Shown in pieces: positions 1-9,626 of a stretch of DNA of 64,000 bases. Both the position numbers and the translations under genes were made by a program. The DNA comes from Mariniflexile litorale (GTDB taxonomy: Bacteria; Bacteroidota; Bacteroidia; Flavobacteriales; Flavobacteriaceae). The stretch is taken from the NCBI RefSeq assembly GCF_031128465.2, contig NZ_CP155618.1, forward strand, positions 2,117,501 through 2,181,500, written 5' to 3'. The notes beneath the pieces were generated by a model. That model saw nothing but the letters and a program-made list of their open reading frames with translations. It had not been told where the DNA came from and searched no databases. Each line of letters begins with the position of its first letter. The first letter of the stretch is position 1.

Positions 1-1
1 A

Positions 2-892
2 CAGTATGTAATCGATTGGAATTTAGGAAATGATTTCAAAAATTGGTTGTTAGAAAGTAATTCTTTTCATAGTACTTTAGTAGATAGAATCGTACCAGGT
101 TATCCAAAAGATGAAATTGAAGCTTATAATGCCCAATTAGATTATGAAGATAATTTAATAGTAGCCGCTGAAGTATTTTTGCTTTGGGTTATTGAAGGAG
201 GCGATGCTTTAAAAGCAAAATTACCATTTAACAAAACAAATTTAGATGTTAAGATTGTTGATGATATGCAACCATACCGTACAAGAAAAGTGCGTATTCT
301 AAATGGTGCACATACTGCCATGGTACCTTTTTCATTACTTTATGGAAACAAAACTGTAAAACAATCTGTAGATAATGAGTTTACAGGACCTTTTATAAAC
401 AAAGCAGTATTTGATGAAATTAGCGATACTTTAGAAATGGATAGAGAGGAGTTAAATAGTTTCTCTGATGAGATTTTCGACCGTTTCAAAAATCCATTCA
501 TTATCCATAATTTATCGAGCATAGCTTTAAATTCAATTTCTAAATTTACGGTGAGAGTGCTACCAAGTTTACTGGGATATGTGAAAATGCATCATAAGGT
601 GCCAACCAACTTAACATTTGCGTTTGCTGCTCTCATACGTTTCTACAAAGGCACATGGAATGGAGAAACGTTACCAGTTCAAGATAGTGACGATATTGTT
701 GCAACCTTTACTAAAATTTGGGAATCTAAAGATTATACTGAAGTTGCTAAAAACACATTAAGTATTAAAGATTATTGGGGTGAAGATTTAACGAAAATTG
801 ATAATCTAACCGAAGCCGTTGCTTTAGCTTTAAAAGAAATTGATGCTAATGGCATTGAAGCAGGATTTGCTAATTATAGCAAAAAGTTTTAA
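2..892 (+). CDS. uxaB: Tagaturonate reductase, C-terminal part (5' truncated by window edge)
   Basis: The reading frame is open from base 2, so only the 3' portion of the gene is present; the TTG at 47 is not a real start. UxaB is a cytoplasmic NAD-dependent reductase of the mannitol dehydrogenase family that converts D-tagaturonate to D-altronate in galacturonate catabolism. The visible part has the family signature around NTLVDRIVPGYP-like residues (here STLVDRIVPGYP), the conserved QPYRTRKVRILNGAHT stretch carrying the substrate-site Lys and His, and a helical C-terminal domain. It lies 27 bp before uxaA in the same direction, the expected next enzyme, so the two are almost certainly co-transcribed. 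Family assignment is from recognised motifs. The start, and probably uxaC and the KDG genes, lie upstream of the window. Confidence 0.93.
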   Translation, partial: QYVIDWNLGNDFKNWLLESNSFHSTLVDRIVPGYPKDEIEAYNAQLDYEDNLIVAAEVFLLWVIEGGDALKAKLPFNKTNLDVKIVDDMQPYRTRKVRILNGAHTAMVPFSLLYGNKTVKQSVDNEFTGPFINKAVFDEISDTLEMDREELNSFSDEIFDRFKNPFIIHNLSSIALNSISKFTVRVLPSLLGYVKMHHKVPTNLTFAFAALIRFYKGTWNGETLPVQDSDDIVATFTKIWESKDYTEVAKNTLSIKDYWGEDLTKIDNLTEAVALALKEIDANGIEAGFANYSKKF

Positions 893-919
893 AAACAGAA
901 CTAATTATAAATTATTAGT

Positions 920-2530
920 ATGCAAAAGAAAATCATGAAAGTAAATGCATCAGATAATGTTGCAGTTGCTTTAGTAAATTTACAAGCAGGAGAAGTTATT
1001 TCCTTTGAAGGTGCAGATGTTAAAGTACTGTCATACACAAAATCGAAGCATAAAATAGCTTTAGAAAAATTTGAATCAGGCGATAGAATCATCATGTATG
1101 GTGTTCTTGTAGGTTCAGCCAATGGAGTTATTGAAAAAGGAGATGTTTTAACAACTGAAAATGTAAAACATCAAAGTGAAAAAGTATTTGGAAGAACAGA
1201 GTCGTTTAGCTGGACAGCTCCAAATGTTGATAAATGGAAAGATAAAACCTTTTTAGGTTATCATAGAGAAGACGGTCAAGTAGGTACAGAAAATGTGTGG
1301 TTGTTTTTCCCATTAGTATTCTGTGAAAATAGAAATATAGAAATTTTAAAAGAAGTTTTTGAAAAAGAACTTTTAAAAGAAAAAGAAACATCACACCAAT
1401 TATTACTTCGTTCATTAGTTAGCGGAGATATACAGGAAGCTGTAGTTGAAAAAGAATCTGAAAAAGTATTTAATAATATCGATGTAAAATTTATTACACA
1501 TCCAGGAGGTTGTGGAGCGATTAGACAAGATTCTGAAAGTTTGGCAAAATTATTAGCTGGTTATGTACACAATCCAAATGTTGCAGGTGTAACAGTTCTA
1601 AGTTTAGGGTGCCAAAACCTTCAAATAAGTGTTTTTAAAGATGCTTTGAATGCTATTAATCCAAATTTGAAAAAGCCAGTCCTTATTTTTGAACAACAAC
1701 AAATGGGAACCGTTAACGAGATGTTAACAGCAATAGTTAAAGAATCTTTCGCAGCAATTAAAGAAGCCAATAATGCTAAGCGTGAGCCAGCTCCTTTATC
1801 TAAACTGCGCGTAGGTTTAGAGTGTGGTGGTTCAGATGGATTCTCAGGGATATCAGCAAACCCAACTTTAGGTGCAGTATCCGATTTATTAGCAGCCCTT
1901 AACGGAACTGCAGTGTTAGCAGAATTCCCAGAATTATGCGGTGTAGAACAAGAGTTGGTAAACCGATGTGTTGACGACGAGGATGGTAAGAAGTTTTTAA
2001 AATTAATGCAAGCTTATGAAAAATCGGTTGTCGATGCAGGCTCAGGGTTTGATATGAATCCATCACCAGGAAACATTAAAGACGGTTTAATAACCGATGC
2101 GATGAAATCTGCTGGTGCTGCTAAAAAAGGAGGTACATCGCCTGTACAAGATGTTTTAGATTATGGGGAGTATATTACTAAACCAGGTCTTAATTTATTA
2201 TGTACTCCAGGTAATGATGTGGAAAGTACAACAGGTTTAGTAGGTTCTGGAGCTAATGTGGTTTTATTCACTACAGGTTTAGGAACTCCAACAGGAAACC
2301 CCATTGCTCCAATTATAAAAGTTTCTTCAAATACTGAACTAGCAGAACGTATGCCCGATATTATTGATATTGAGACAGGAGCGGTAATTCGCGGTGAAAA
2401 AACAATAGAAGAAATGGCTGATGAAATGCTTGAATTCATCATTAAAGTGGCTAGTGGGGAAGTTCAAACTAAAGCAAAATTGTTAAATCAAAATGACTTT
2501 ATTCCTTGGAGACGAGGTGTGTCTTTATAA
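920..2530 (+). CDS. uxaA: Altronate dehydratase
   Basis: This 536-residue cytoplasmic enzyme dehydrates D-altronate to 2-keto-3-deoxy-D-gluconate, the step after UxaB. The N-terminal ~100 residues form the SAF domain typical of UxaA/GarD proteins. The large C-terminal domain carries family motifs such as HPGGCGAIRQDS, SLGCQN, ECGGSDGFSGISANP and FTTGLGTPTGNPIAP, with conserved cysteines expected to hold the metal. The length is slightly above the roughly 490-500 usual for the family. ATG 920 is used, but a second ATG at 935 (MKVNASD) is equally plausible; no strong ribosome-binding site decides it. The gene ends 35 bp before a strong bidirectional terminator shared with the convergent LacI gene. 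Confidence 0.94.
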   Translation: MQKKIMKVNASDNVAVALVNLQAGEVISFEGADVKVLSYTKSKHKIALEKFESGDRIIMYGVLVGSANGVIEKGDVLTTENVKHQSEKVFGRTESFSWTAPNVDKWKDKTFLGYHREDGQVGTENVWLFFPLVFCENRNIEILKEVFEKELLKEKETSHQLLLRSLVSGDIQEAVVEKESEKVFNNIDVKFITHPGGCGAIRQDSESLAKLLAGYVHNPNVAGVTVLSLGCQNLQISVFKDALNAINPNLKKPVLIFEQQQMGTVNEMLTAIVKESFAAIKEANNAKREPAPLSKLRVGLECGGSDGFSGISANPTLGAVSDLLAALNGTAVLAEFPELCGVEQELVNRCVDDEDGKKFLKLMQAYEKSVVDAGSGFDMNPSPGNIKDGLITDAMKSAGAAKKGGTSPVQDVLDYGEYITKPGLNLLCTPGNDVESTTGLVGSGANVVLFTTGLGTPTGNPIAPIIKVSSNTELAERMPDIIDIETGAVIRGEKTIEEMADEMLEFIIKVASGEVQTKAKLLNQNDFIPWRRGVSL

Positions 2531-2565
2531 AAAGAAACAAACTAAATAATTTATTTTTGACATTA

Positions 2566-2611
2566 AAAAGCATAAAAAAACAAGAATTATTTCTTGGTTT
2601 TTTATGCTTTT
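2566..2611. terminator. Bidirectional hairpin terminator between uxaA and lacI-type gene
   Basis: Two 21-nt arms (2566-2586 and 2591-2611) pair with a single mismatch around a 4-nt loop. The stem ends in A/T runs on both sides, so it can act as an intrinsic terminator for uxaA on the plus strand and for the regulator on the minus strand. Confidence 0.85.
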
Positions 2612-2629
2612 CTTATTTTCAATAGCTAG

Positions 2630-3670
2630 TTATTTTTCTGAGACTATAGTCGATTTTAATGAAGAGTCTCTAATTATCAATTCTGGTGATAAAATAACCT
2701 GTTTCTCAGATTTTATTTTTTTACTATTTTTAGCCTCTTCCAAAAACACTTGGGCTGTAATTCTACCCATTTCTATAGGTGATTGATCTACAGAGGTGAT
2801 AGAAAGTTCCATAAATCGAGTAAACGGCTCGTTACTAAAACCAACAACACTAATATCTTCTGGTATTTTAAGTCCATGTGCTTTTATTTCTTCAATGGCA
2901 CCTAATGCGGTAAAATCACTAGAAGAAAATATAGCATCTGGTGGTTTTTCCATGGCTAAAAGTTGTTTAGTGGTTTTGCGGCCTTCTAAAACTTTACTCA
3001 TGGTTTCAATAACAATAGCCTCGTCAAATTCAAGACCATTATCAATAATGGCTTGTTTATAACCTAAATATCTGTTTTTGAAAATTTGTATTTCACGATT
3101 ATTTGATAAATGCGCAATACGTTTACAACCTTGATCTATTAAATGTTGCGTAGCAGTATAGGCGCCTTTAAAGTCATCAATAGTAACCGAACTAACACCA
3201 GAAATTTCTTTTCTTCTATCAAAAAATATTAAAGGAACTCCTTTTTTTAACAATTTTTGAAAGTGTTCATCCGTTTCTAATTTTGAATTAGAAATAGACA
3301 TTAAAATTCCGTCTACTTGCGCATTTAGTAACGAATTAATATTTTCAATTTCAACAGTGTCTTGGTCATGTGTTTGACAAATTATCACATGATACCCATG
3401 TGGATGTAGTTCTTCTTCAATACCTCGTATTACCGAAGCAAAAAAGTTACTGTCTATACGAGGTACAATAACTCCTATGTTAAAACTTTTACCACTTTTA
3501 AGAGCAAGAGCAAGTTTGTTTTGCTCATAGTTCATTTCTTTAGCGGTTTCATTAACTAATTTACGAGTACTTTCACTTATTTTAGAATTACCATTTAAAG
3601 CTCTTGATACTGTAGCTGCCGTTATATTAAGCTTTGCAGCAATATCATAGATAGTTGTTTTTTTACTCAT
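2630..3670 (-). CDS. LacI-family transcriptional regulator
   Basis: The 346-residue protein has the classic LacI layout. A helix-turn-helix covers residues ~5-25 (TIYDIAAKLNITAATVSRAL), followed by a hinge helix and then a periplasmic-binding-protein-like sensor domain from ~60 to 335. It is convergent with uxaA and divergent from the SusC gene at 4108, so it probably controls the uronate genes, the SusCD unit, or both; that is inference from position. A CG-centred near-palindrome upstream of the SusC gene (3885-3900) is of the type LacI proteins bind. A perfect 18-bp inverted repeat (3712-3758) lies 41 bp upstream of its own start and may be involved in autoregulation. The inducer is not visible from sequence; a uronate or unsaturated-uronate product would fit the context. 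Confidence 0.92.
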   Translation of the reverse strand: MSKKTTIYDIAAKLNITAATVSRALNGNSKISESTRKLVNETAKEMNYEQNKLALALKSGKSFNIGVIVPRIDSNFFASVIRGIEEELHPHGYHVIICQTHDQDTVEIENINSLLNAQVDGILMSISNSKLETDEHFQKLLKKGVPLIFFDRRKEISGVSSVTIDDFKGAYTATQHLIDQGCKRIAHLSNNREIQIFKNRYLGYKQAIIDNGLEFDEAIVIETMSKVLEGRKTTKQLLAMEKPPDAIFSSSDFTALGAIEEIKAHGLKIPEDISVVGFSNEPFTRFMELSITSVDQSPIEMGRITAQVFLEEAKNSKKIKSEKQVILSPELIIRDSSLKSTIVSEK

Positions 3671-3711
3671 GAATTAATGGGCTGGTTTTAAGTGAGTACA
3701 AACTTATTTAT

Positions 3712-3758
3712 TTGTATCAATAAAAAATAGTAATAAAGATTATTTTTTATTGATACAA
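3712..3758. repeat. Perfect 18-bp inverted repeat upstream of LacI-type gene
   Basis: Arms 3712-3729 and 3741-3758 are exact reverse complements separated by 11 nt. Each arm ends in a TTGTATCAA or TTGATACAA sequence. It is 41 bp upstream of the regulator start codon. It could be a regulator-binding site or a leader hairpin; there is no T-tract, so a terminator is unlikely. Confidence 0.8.
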
Positions 3759-3876
3759 TATATGACTTTTTCCATTGTATGAAATTTTACACTGTATTTT
3801 TTTTGTCATTTAGAGCTTTTTATTAATTTTTTAAGAAAATTTTAAGAAATGATAGTGCAAGATATATATTTTTTTT

Positions 3877-3900
3877 TATTTTTGTTGTAATCGATTGCAA
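3877..3900 (+). promoter_or_regulatory. Putative -7 box and LacI-type operator for the first SusCD unit
   Basis: TATTTTTG (3877-3884) matches the Bacteroidota -7 consensus TAnnTTTG. It is immediately followed by TTGTAATCGATTGCAA (3885-3900), a 16-bp palindrome with one mismatched pair and the central CG typical of LacI-family operators. The operator would cover the transcription start, consistent with repression. The same core recurs at 45788-45809 and 62593-62608. Confidence 0.65.
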
Positions 3901-4107
3901 TTTTTAATCGTGTCTTTTTCAAAAATAATAGTAAATAATCAAAGTTTTTAGTAAATAAAATAAAGGCTATTTGCTTTGTTTTTGTTTAAATCTATTTAAA
4001 GAGAGTAATAATCGTAAATATTAATTAAATCCAAAATGCCTATGCGCAGAAAAAATTACAACCACATTAAACTAAATAAATAAAAACAAAAGCCAAACTA
4101 AATTAAT

Positions 4108-7100
4108 ATGAAGACAAAACTGAATTTCAAATATTGTTTCCTTTTATTAGGAATAATATTTTACTTGCCAATTCATGGGCAAAACACATCCATAGTAAAA
4201 GGAATCATTTCAGATGAATTTGGAATACCATTACCTGGAGTGTCGGTAATTGTGAAAAACACAACAAAAGGAACTGCAACAGATTTTGATGGGAATTACT
4301 CAATAGCTGTTAATGCTAATGATGTATTAGTATTTAGTTTTCTTGGGTATAAAACTCAAGAAATTGCAGTTAAAGGTCAATCTACAATAGACTTAAATTT
4401 ATTAGAAGATAAAAATGTCTTAGACGAAGTGGTTGTAATAGGATACGGTTCAACCACAAGACGTGATGTTACTGGATCTATTGCTTCAGTCTCGGCCGCA
4501 GACATTGTAAAAGCTCCTGTGGCAAATGTTGCTCAAGCGATACAGGGGCAGTTGCCTGGTGTAAGAATTACAACCCAAGATGGTCGTCCTGGGGCAAGTA
4601 TATCGATACGCGTACGTGGGGGCGGATCGATATCTCAAAGTAATCAACCGCTTATTATAGTTGATGGATTTCCTGTTGATAATTTAGATAACATTCCAGG
4701 TAATCAAATTCAAAGTATTGATGTACTTAAAGACGCTTCTTCTACAGCTATCTACGGAGCACGGGGAGCAAATGGAGTTGTTATTGTAACTACAAAAAGC
4801 GGAAAATCAGGAAAACCAAAAGTTACTTATGATGGGTATACGCAATTTAGTACAATACCAGAATATTTACCAGTAATGAATGGTTATGAATATATTAAAT
4901 ATAATTGGGCATATGCAAGCGCTATTGCAGAGAAATATTCTGAAGCTTGGGAAAGAATGTGGAACATCGGTAACTATAGTGGAAGTAATCCAGAAGGTAT
5001 AGAGCATTATAGAAATGTTGAAAGTCGTGATTACACCAAAGAATTGTTTAACAGTGCGTTTACATATAATCATAATTTTAATATTTCTGGGGGTAGTGAT
5101 AATACCAAATATCTTTTAGCGTTTAATCAGCTTGATCAAGAAGGAAACAAAGTAGCTTCTTATTTTAAAAGAACAAATGTATCTTTAAAATTAGATCAAA
5201 AATTAGGAGATAAAATTAATCTTACATTCAATACGCGATTTTCTCAAACTAGTGAAGGAGATAATGATGGTGATGGTGATGCCTATTATTTCCGTCCCAT
5301 AAACTTTGACGATATCTTAGGAGATTCTGTTGTAACTAGCAACACACTTCTCGGTGATTATCAATCTCTTATATACGAAGAATATAGCCCAATTGCAGAT
5401 TTATTAAACAATCAAACTGATGGAAAAAAACGTAATTTAGTAGCTAACACTGGGTTAAGTTGGGAAATAGTAAATGGACTTACAGTAAACACTGAATTAA
5501 GTTTAACTAATTCTTGGTCAGATTATAAAAAATGGGAAGGAGGTCCTAGACAATCTTTTACAGACCCAATCACAGGAGAACCAACTCAGGGTAAAGCAGA
5601 AGTTAAATTATCTCAAGGGTGGAATTATCGTTGGGCAAATACCTTAAATTATCAGGTGCAAGGTTTAGGTGATGCACATAAATTAAGTGCTTTAGCTGGC
5701 TATGAAGTAGCAGATTCTGGTGGTTTTTTCTCTGAAGTTAAGTCTGAGAGATTTCCTTTGTCATATGATGCTGAACGTGCTTGGAATAATATGCAAGGAT
5801 ATTTTAAAGATTCTGAGGATGGTTCAAAGTATCATTCTTATAAAACTGAAGGAAAGACACCAAGCCGTTTACAATCATTATTTGGGCGTCTTAATTATGG
5901 TTTTAATGATAAATATTTAATTACAGCTACGTTTCGTGCAGATGGTTCATCTAGATTTGCACCAACAAATCAATGGGGGTATTTCCCTGCTGGTGCTATT
6001 GCATGGCGTGCATCTGAAGAAGATTTTTTAAAAGATGTAAGTTGGCTAGACGACCTTAAAGTAAGATTCTCTTATGGTACTGTAGGTAGTGACGGTATTA
6101 ATGCAGAACTATGGAAACAGAATTGGGCAGCAGGTGAAGAAAATACATTTTCAATAAACGAGAATATACAACCTATTTACGAACCAGCTACAGGACAGCT
6201 TGCTAATCCAAACTTAAAATGGGAAACAACTATTACTAGAAACCTAGGTTTTGATTATACATTATTTAATGGTAAATTAAGTGGAGCTGTAGAGTTATAT
6301 AAAAATACAGTTAAAGATTTACTCATATTTATACCTACATCACCTTTCACAAGTTTCACCGATATTACTGATAATATTGGACAAACAAGTAATAAAGGTA
6401 TAGAGGTGTCATTTCGTGGTGATATTATAAATTCAGAAGATTTTAATTTACGAGGAAGTTTTAATATCAACTTTAACAAAGGAAATGTTGACGAATTAAG
6501 TAGTGCTGTAGATGGAAGATATGGTAACTATTTGCTTGAAGTAGGTAGTCCTGTTGGTTTAATACGCGGATACAAAGCAGATGGTATTTATACGACATCA
6601 GATTTTGATTATAATCCTGTTAATCAAGAGTATACAATAAAGCCTGGTGTTGTTGATATTGGGGATGGCGTTATAGCTAATATCTATGGAACTATTGGTT
6701 ATAAACCAGGTTCTCAAACAGCATACCCAGGAGTACAAAAATATAAAGATATAAGTGGTCCTGATGGTAGCGGTCCTGATGGAATTGTAGATATTAATGA
6801 CAAAGGTATTATTGGTGATACTAATCCCATTCATACGGGAGGATTTAGCTTGAGTGGTAATTATAGAGCCTTTGACTTTGGTGCAGATTTCGCATGGAGT
6901 TATGGGAATGACATTGTTAATAGTCAACATCGTGCAGCTTATACAGGAAGTAAAGAATCAGGATTGTTTAGAAACAGAATTAAAGAATTAACAGGACACT
7001 ATAAAATTTATGATGTTATAAACGGACAAATGACTAGAATAACAGAGCCAGCGGCTTTAGATGCTCTTAATGTGAATGCAACTACATATTTACCTTATGG

Positions 7101-7398
7101 TGAAACTGGCGTTTTTTCGGATTACTTTGTTGAAGACGGTTCTTACTTAAGATTAAATACTTTAACGTTAGGATACACACTTCCTGAAAGTGCAACCAAT
7201 AAATTTGGATTGGACAGAATCCGTTTTTATGGGTCTGTTTATAATGTATTTACGTTAACGGGTTATAGTGGTTTTGATCCTGAAATAAATGTAGACGATA
7301 ACGATGACGATAGTAAATCTTATCCAACACCAGGAGATGATTCTAATGCGTATCCTAGACCGCGTACGTTTACTTTCGGTGTAAATATAGAATTTTAA
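4108..7398 (+). CDS. SusC-like TonB-dependent outer-membrane transporter
   Basis: The 1096-residue protein imports oligosaccharides across the outer membrane with its SusD partner, powered by TonB. It has a signal peptide (~1-24), a carboxypeptidase-regulatory-like domain (~29-105, with the PLPGVSV and TDFDGNYSI motifs), the DEVVVIGYG segment at ~106-114, a plug domain (~115-232, with DVLKDASSTAIYGARGANG) and a 22-strand barrel to the C-terminus. It lacks an STN domain, so it should not signal to an ECF sigma factor; control probably comes from the LacI-type site upstream. It is only distantly related to the other two SusC proteins of the window. SusD follows 16 bp later. Substrate is inferred as a pectin fragment from the GH105 neighbour and nearby uronate genes. 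Confidence 0.95.
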   Translation: MKTKLNFKYCFLLLGIIFYLPIHGQNTSIVKGIISDEFGIPLPGVSVIVKNTTKGTATDFDGNYSIAVNANDVLVFSFLGYKTQEIAVKGQSTIDLNLLEDKNVLDEVVVIGYGSTTRRDVTGSIASVSAADIVKAPVANVAQAIQGQLPGVRITTQDGRPGASISIRVRGGGSISQSNQPLIIVDGFPVDNLDNIPGNQIQSIDVLKDASSTAIYGARGANGVVIVTTKSGKSGKPKVTYDGYTQFSTIPEYLPVMNGYEYIKYNWAYASAIAEKYSEAWERMWNIGNYSGSNPEGIEHYRNVESRDYTKELFNSAFTYNHNFNISGGSDNTKYLLAFNQLDQEGNKVASYFKRTNVSLKLDQKLGDKINLTFNTRFSQTSEGDNDGDGDAYYFRPINFDDILGDSVVTSNTLLGDYQSLIYEEYSPIADLLNNQTDGKKRNLVANTGLSWEIVNGLTVNTELSLTNSWSDYKKWEGGPRQSFTDPITGEPTQGKAEVKLSQGWNYRWANTLNYQVQGLGDAHKLSALAGYEVADSGGFFSEVKSERFPLSYDAERAWNNMQGYFKDSEDGSKYHSYKTEGKTPSRLQSLFGRLNYGFNDKYLITATFRADGSSRFAPTNQWGYFPAGAIAWRASEEDFLKDVSWLDDLKVRFSYGTVGSDGINAELWKQNWAAGEENTFSINENIQPIYEPATGQLANPNLKWETTITRNLGFDYTLFNGKLSGAVELYKNTVKDLLIFIPTSPFTSFTDITDNIGQTSNKGIEVSFRGDIINSEDFNLRGSFNINFNKGNVDELSSAVDGRYGNYLLEVGSPVGLIRGYKADGIYTTSDFDYNPVNQEYTIKPGVVDIGDGVIANIYGTIGYKPGSQTAYPGVQKYKDISGPDGSGPDGIVDINDKGIIGDTNPIHTGGFSLSGNYRAFDFGADFAWSYGNDIVNSQHRAAYTGSKESGLFRNRIKELTGHYKIYDVINGQMTRITEPAALDALNVNATTYLPYGETGVFSDYFVEDGSYLRLNTLTLGYTLPESATNKFGLDRIRFYGSVYNVFTLTGYSGFDPEINVDDNDDDSKSYPTPGDDSNAYPRPRTFTFGVNIEF

Positions 7399-7414
7399 CT
7401 CAAAAAAATAAATT

Positions 7415-9544
7415 ATGAAAAAATTGTTTTATTTAATGCTTATCGCTGTGTTTACGTTGGTAAATACAGCTTGCGAAAAAGACTTTTTGGAAGTGGAATC
7501 CCCATCGAGTGTTGATGAAGATTTTGTATTTGGTTCTCCTAGTGAAGCAACCAAGGTGTTGTCTGGTTTTTATGATACGTGGTATGATCTTGATAAAAGA
7601 TTACATTATGTTACAGAAGCCACAGGATCTGATTCTGAATATCATCCTGAAACCTTTGCAGGACAAACTGCTCGCCACATCCCTGAAGGATTGTTTCCTA
7701 GTGAGGGGAGTATTAATGATGGTGATGCGACAGGTACATGGAATGACTGTTTTCTTCTTGTAAATCGAGCTAATATTATGATTGAAGCATTAGAAGAGAA
7801 GCCAGAGGTACAAGCAGCTTTAGCGGCAGGAGTACCGAGTCAATGGTCACAAATTTATGGGGAAGCTGTATGTCATCGTGCCAATGCTTATAGATTGGTA
7901 GTACGATATTTTGGAGATGTTCCATATTATGACTATGCTATTAAAACTAGGTCGCAGTCAGATACTTTAAAATGGTCTTCTCGTGATGTTGTTTATGAGA
8001 AATCGATTGCTGCAGTTCAAAAAGTAATTCCATTAATGTATAGATTAGGAAGTGGAGGTATTCAAGCCGAACGTTTTTCTGGAACTTATGCCGATCATTT
8101 AGTTGCAAGAATGGCATTTGATGCAGGAGGTTTTCAAACCCGTCGTACAGATTTTGATTATGGAAACGTATCTTTTGAACAATGGGGAGTAGATAACGCT
8201 ACTTGGCAAGCCAAGTATGTTAGACGTACCGATTGGAAAGATTTTATGGCTATAGCTAAAACACATTATCTAAATGTTGTTAATAATCCTGGTACTTTAA
8301 AATTAATTGAAACGGATGAGAGAGGACCTAAATTTAATAATCCATTCCAACGTAACTGGCAATATCAAATGGATTTAGAAGTAAGTCCTGAATCAATATA
8401 TGAGTCTGGTTATTCTCAAGGAAACAATTCAGATTTCCCGTATTCATTTGGTCGTGGTTCTGGAGGAGGTGGTTCCAATGCCTATCCATGTAAAGCGTAT
8501 GGGCAGGGGCGCCTTCACGTAACTTACGCTTATGGCGATTTTGATAAAGATGATAAACGTAGAGATGTTACAGTAGTTTTTACAGCTAATTCTGGTGCTG
8601 CTTCTGAAATATTGACAGATTTCAGTCCAGGTAGCCGTGAAAAAGGTAGTTTTACTATGAATAAGTTGGATGAATCTCGAATGAAAGTGCCTTATACTGC
8701 CGCGCAACGTAGATCTGGTATTAACTGGCAACAAGAGCGTATGGGTATTGACATGTTAATGCTTGCATATGTATCTGCAGTTTTAGGTGATGAAGCTACG
8801 GCCAGAACTTACTTTAAAAAAGTACGTAGTCGTGCATTCTCCGCTGCAAACCAAGCAATAAAAGTTGAAGCTTACGTAAATGCTATGTCGGGAGATGCAT
8901 TAATAGAAGGTATTCAGCAAGAACTTAAATTAGAAACAGGTGGCGAAGGAAAAAGACGTTGGGATATGACGCTTATGGGGATCATGCCAAAAAAAATTGT
9001 AGAATTACGCCAAAAACAAAGGGCTATGGTTGCTGGCTTAAAAGCTAATGGTTATTATACATTTGCAAACGGCTTAACTATATCTGATACTATTTGGACT
9101 AAAAAAGTTGATATTAAAGCATTTGCTGCGCTACACGGTACAACATCAAATTTGTTAACAACGCAATCTCCTGAGAATATTACAACAGCAGATCCTATGT
9201 ATCCTGTTTTAGTACCAGGGTGGAGAGGGACAAGTGATACGTTTGCTAGTTATATAGCTACGCTTCCAAGTAATAAAGTTCACCTTGCGATTCGTGGATT
9301 ATTTGAATATATAGCTCCTGGTTCACCAACGGCATTAGCACTTGAGGCTGATGGTTATGTTAAGACTCCATGGGCTGTAAATATTAGAGCTAACGAATCT
9401 CAATATACTGAAGATATTTTTAAAGGATATCCAGATGATTTTTATACATCAGGACAACCACCACGTTATGTGAGAGCGGTTCCTTTTGAAACACTTCAAA
9501 CATCACCTACTTTTACTCAAGGATACGGTCACGCATCTGAGTAA
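7415..9544 (+). CDS. SusD-like surface glycan-binding lipoprotein
   Basis: This 709-residue protein of the SusD/RagB family forms the lid on the SusC transporter encoded 16 bp upstream. The N-terminus is a lipoprotein signal ending at NTAC (Cys ~20), followed by the family start EKDFLEVESPS. TPR-like helices are recognisable around residues 105-170 (WNDCFLLVNRANIMIE and HRANAYRLVVRYFGDVPY). The C-terminal part contains the usual GEGKRRWDM region. It is longer than many SusD proteins (about 500-650) and belongs to a different subgroup from the two SusD proteins at 26368 and 40472. A terminator hairpin follows it before the GH105 gene. Confidence 0.94.
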   Translation: MKKLFYLMLIAVFTLVNTACEKDFLEVESPSSVDEDFVFGSPSEATKVLSGFYDTWYDLDKRLHYVTEATGSDSEYHPETFAGQTARHIPEGLFPSEGSINDGDATGTWNDCFLLVNRANIMIEALEEKPEVQAALAAGVPSQWSQIYGEAVCHRANAYRLVVRYFGDVPYYDYAIKTRSQSDTLKWSSRDVVYEKSIAAVQKVIPLMYRLGSGGIQAERFSGTYADHLVARMAFDAGGFQTRRTDFDYGNVSFEQWGVDNATWQAKYVRRTDWKDFMAIAKTHYLNVVNNPGTLKLIETDERGPKFNNPFQRNWQYQMDLEVSPESIYESGYSQGNNSDFPYSFGRGSGGGGSNAYPCKAYGQGRLHVTYAYGDFDKDDKRRDVTVVFTANSGAASEILTDFSPGSREKGSFTMNKLDESRMKVPYTAAQRRSGINWQQERMGIDMLMLAYVSAVLGDEATARTYFKKVRSRAFSAANQAIKVEAYVNAMSGDALIEGIQQELKLETGGEGKRRWDMTLMGIMPKKIVELRQKQRAMVAGLKANGYYTFANGLTISDTIWTKKVDIKAFAALHGTTSNLLTTQSPENITTADPMYPVLVPGWRGTSDTFASYIATLPSNKVHLAIRGLFEYIAPGSPTALALEADGYVKTPWAVNIRANESQYTEDIFKGYPDDFYTSGQPPRYVRAVPFETLQTSPTFTQGYGHASE

Positions 9545-9570
9545 TTAAGTTAAAATGAATTCATATTAAT

Positions 9571-9603
9571 AACCCGCTTCGTAATGTTGCGGGTTGTTTT
9601 TTT
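9571..9603 (+). terminator. Intrinsic terminator after first SusD gene
   Basis: A GC-containing 7-bp stem (AACCCGC at 9571-9577 with GCGGGTT at 9589-9595) is followed by a run of seven T. It lies between SusD and the GH105 gene and may cut expression of the enzyme relative to the transporter. Confidence 0.8.
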
Positions 9604-9626
9604 ACTACAAATAAAATTATAAATAC

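Larger units (their letters stand above)
3671..4107. other. Divergent intergenic region between LacI regulator and SusC gene
   Basis: This 437-bp non-coding stretch is very AT-rich. It holds the 18-bp inverted repeat near the regulator start, a TAnnTTTG-like -7 box at 3877-3884, the CG-centred operator at 3885-3900, and a leader of about 200 nt before the SusC start. I see no coding frame and no recognisable RNA in it. Confidence 0.7.

Noticed and set aside
5-22. TGTAATCGATTGG, a match to the LacI-type operator core inside uxaB
   Set aside because: It lies in the coding sequence and encodes conserved residues (V-I-D-W), so the match is best explained by the protein sequence, although an intragenic site cannot be excluded.
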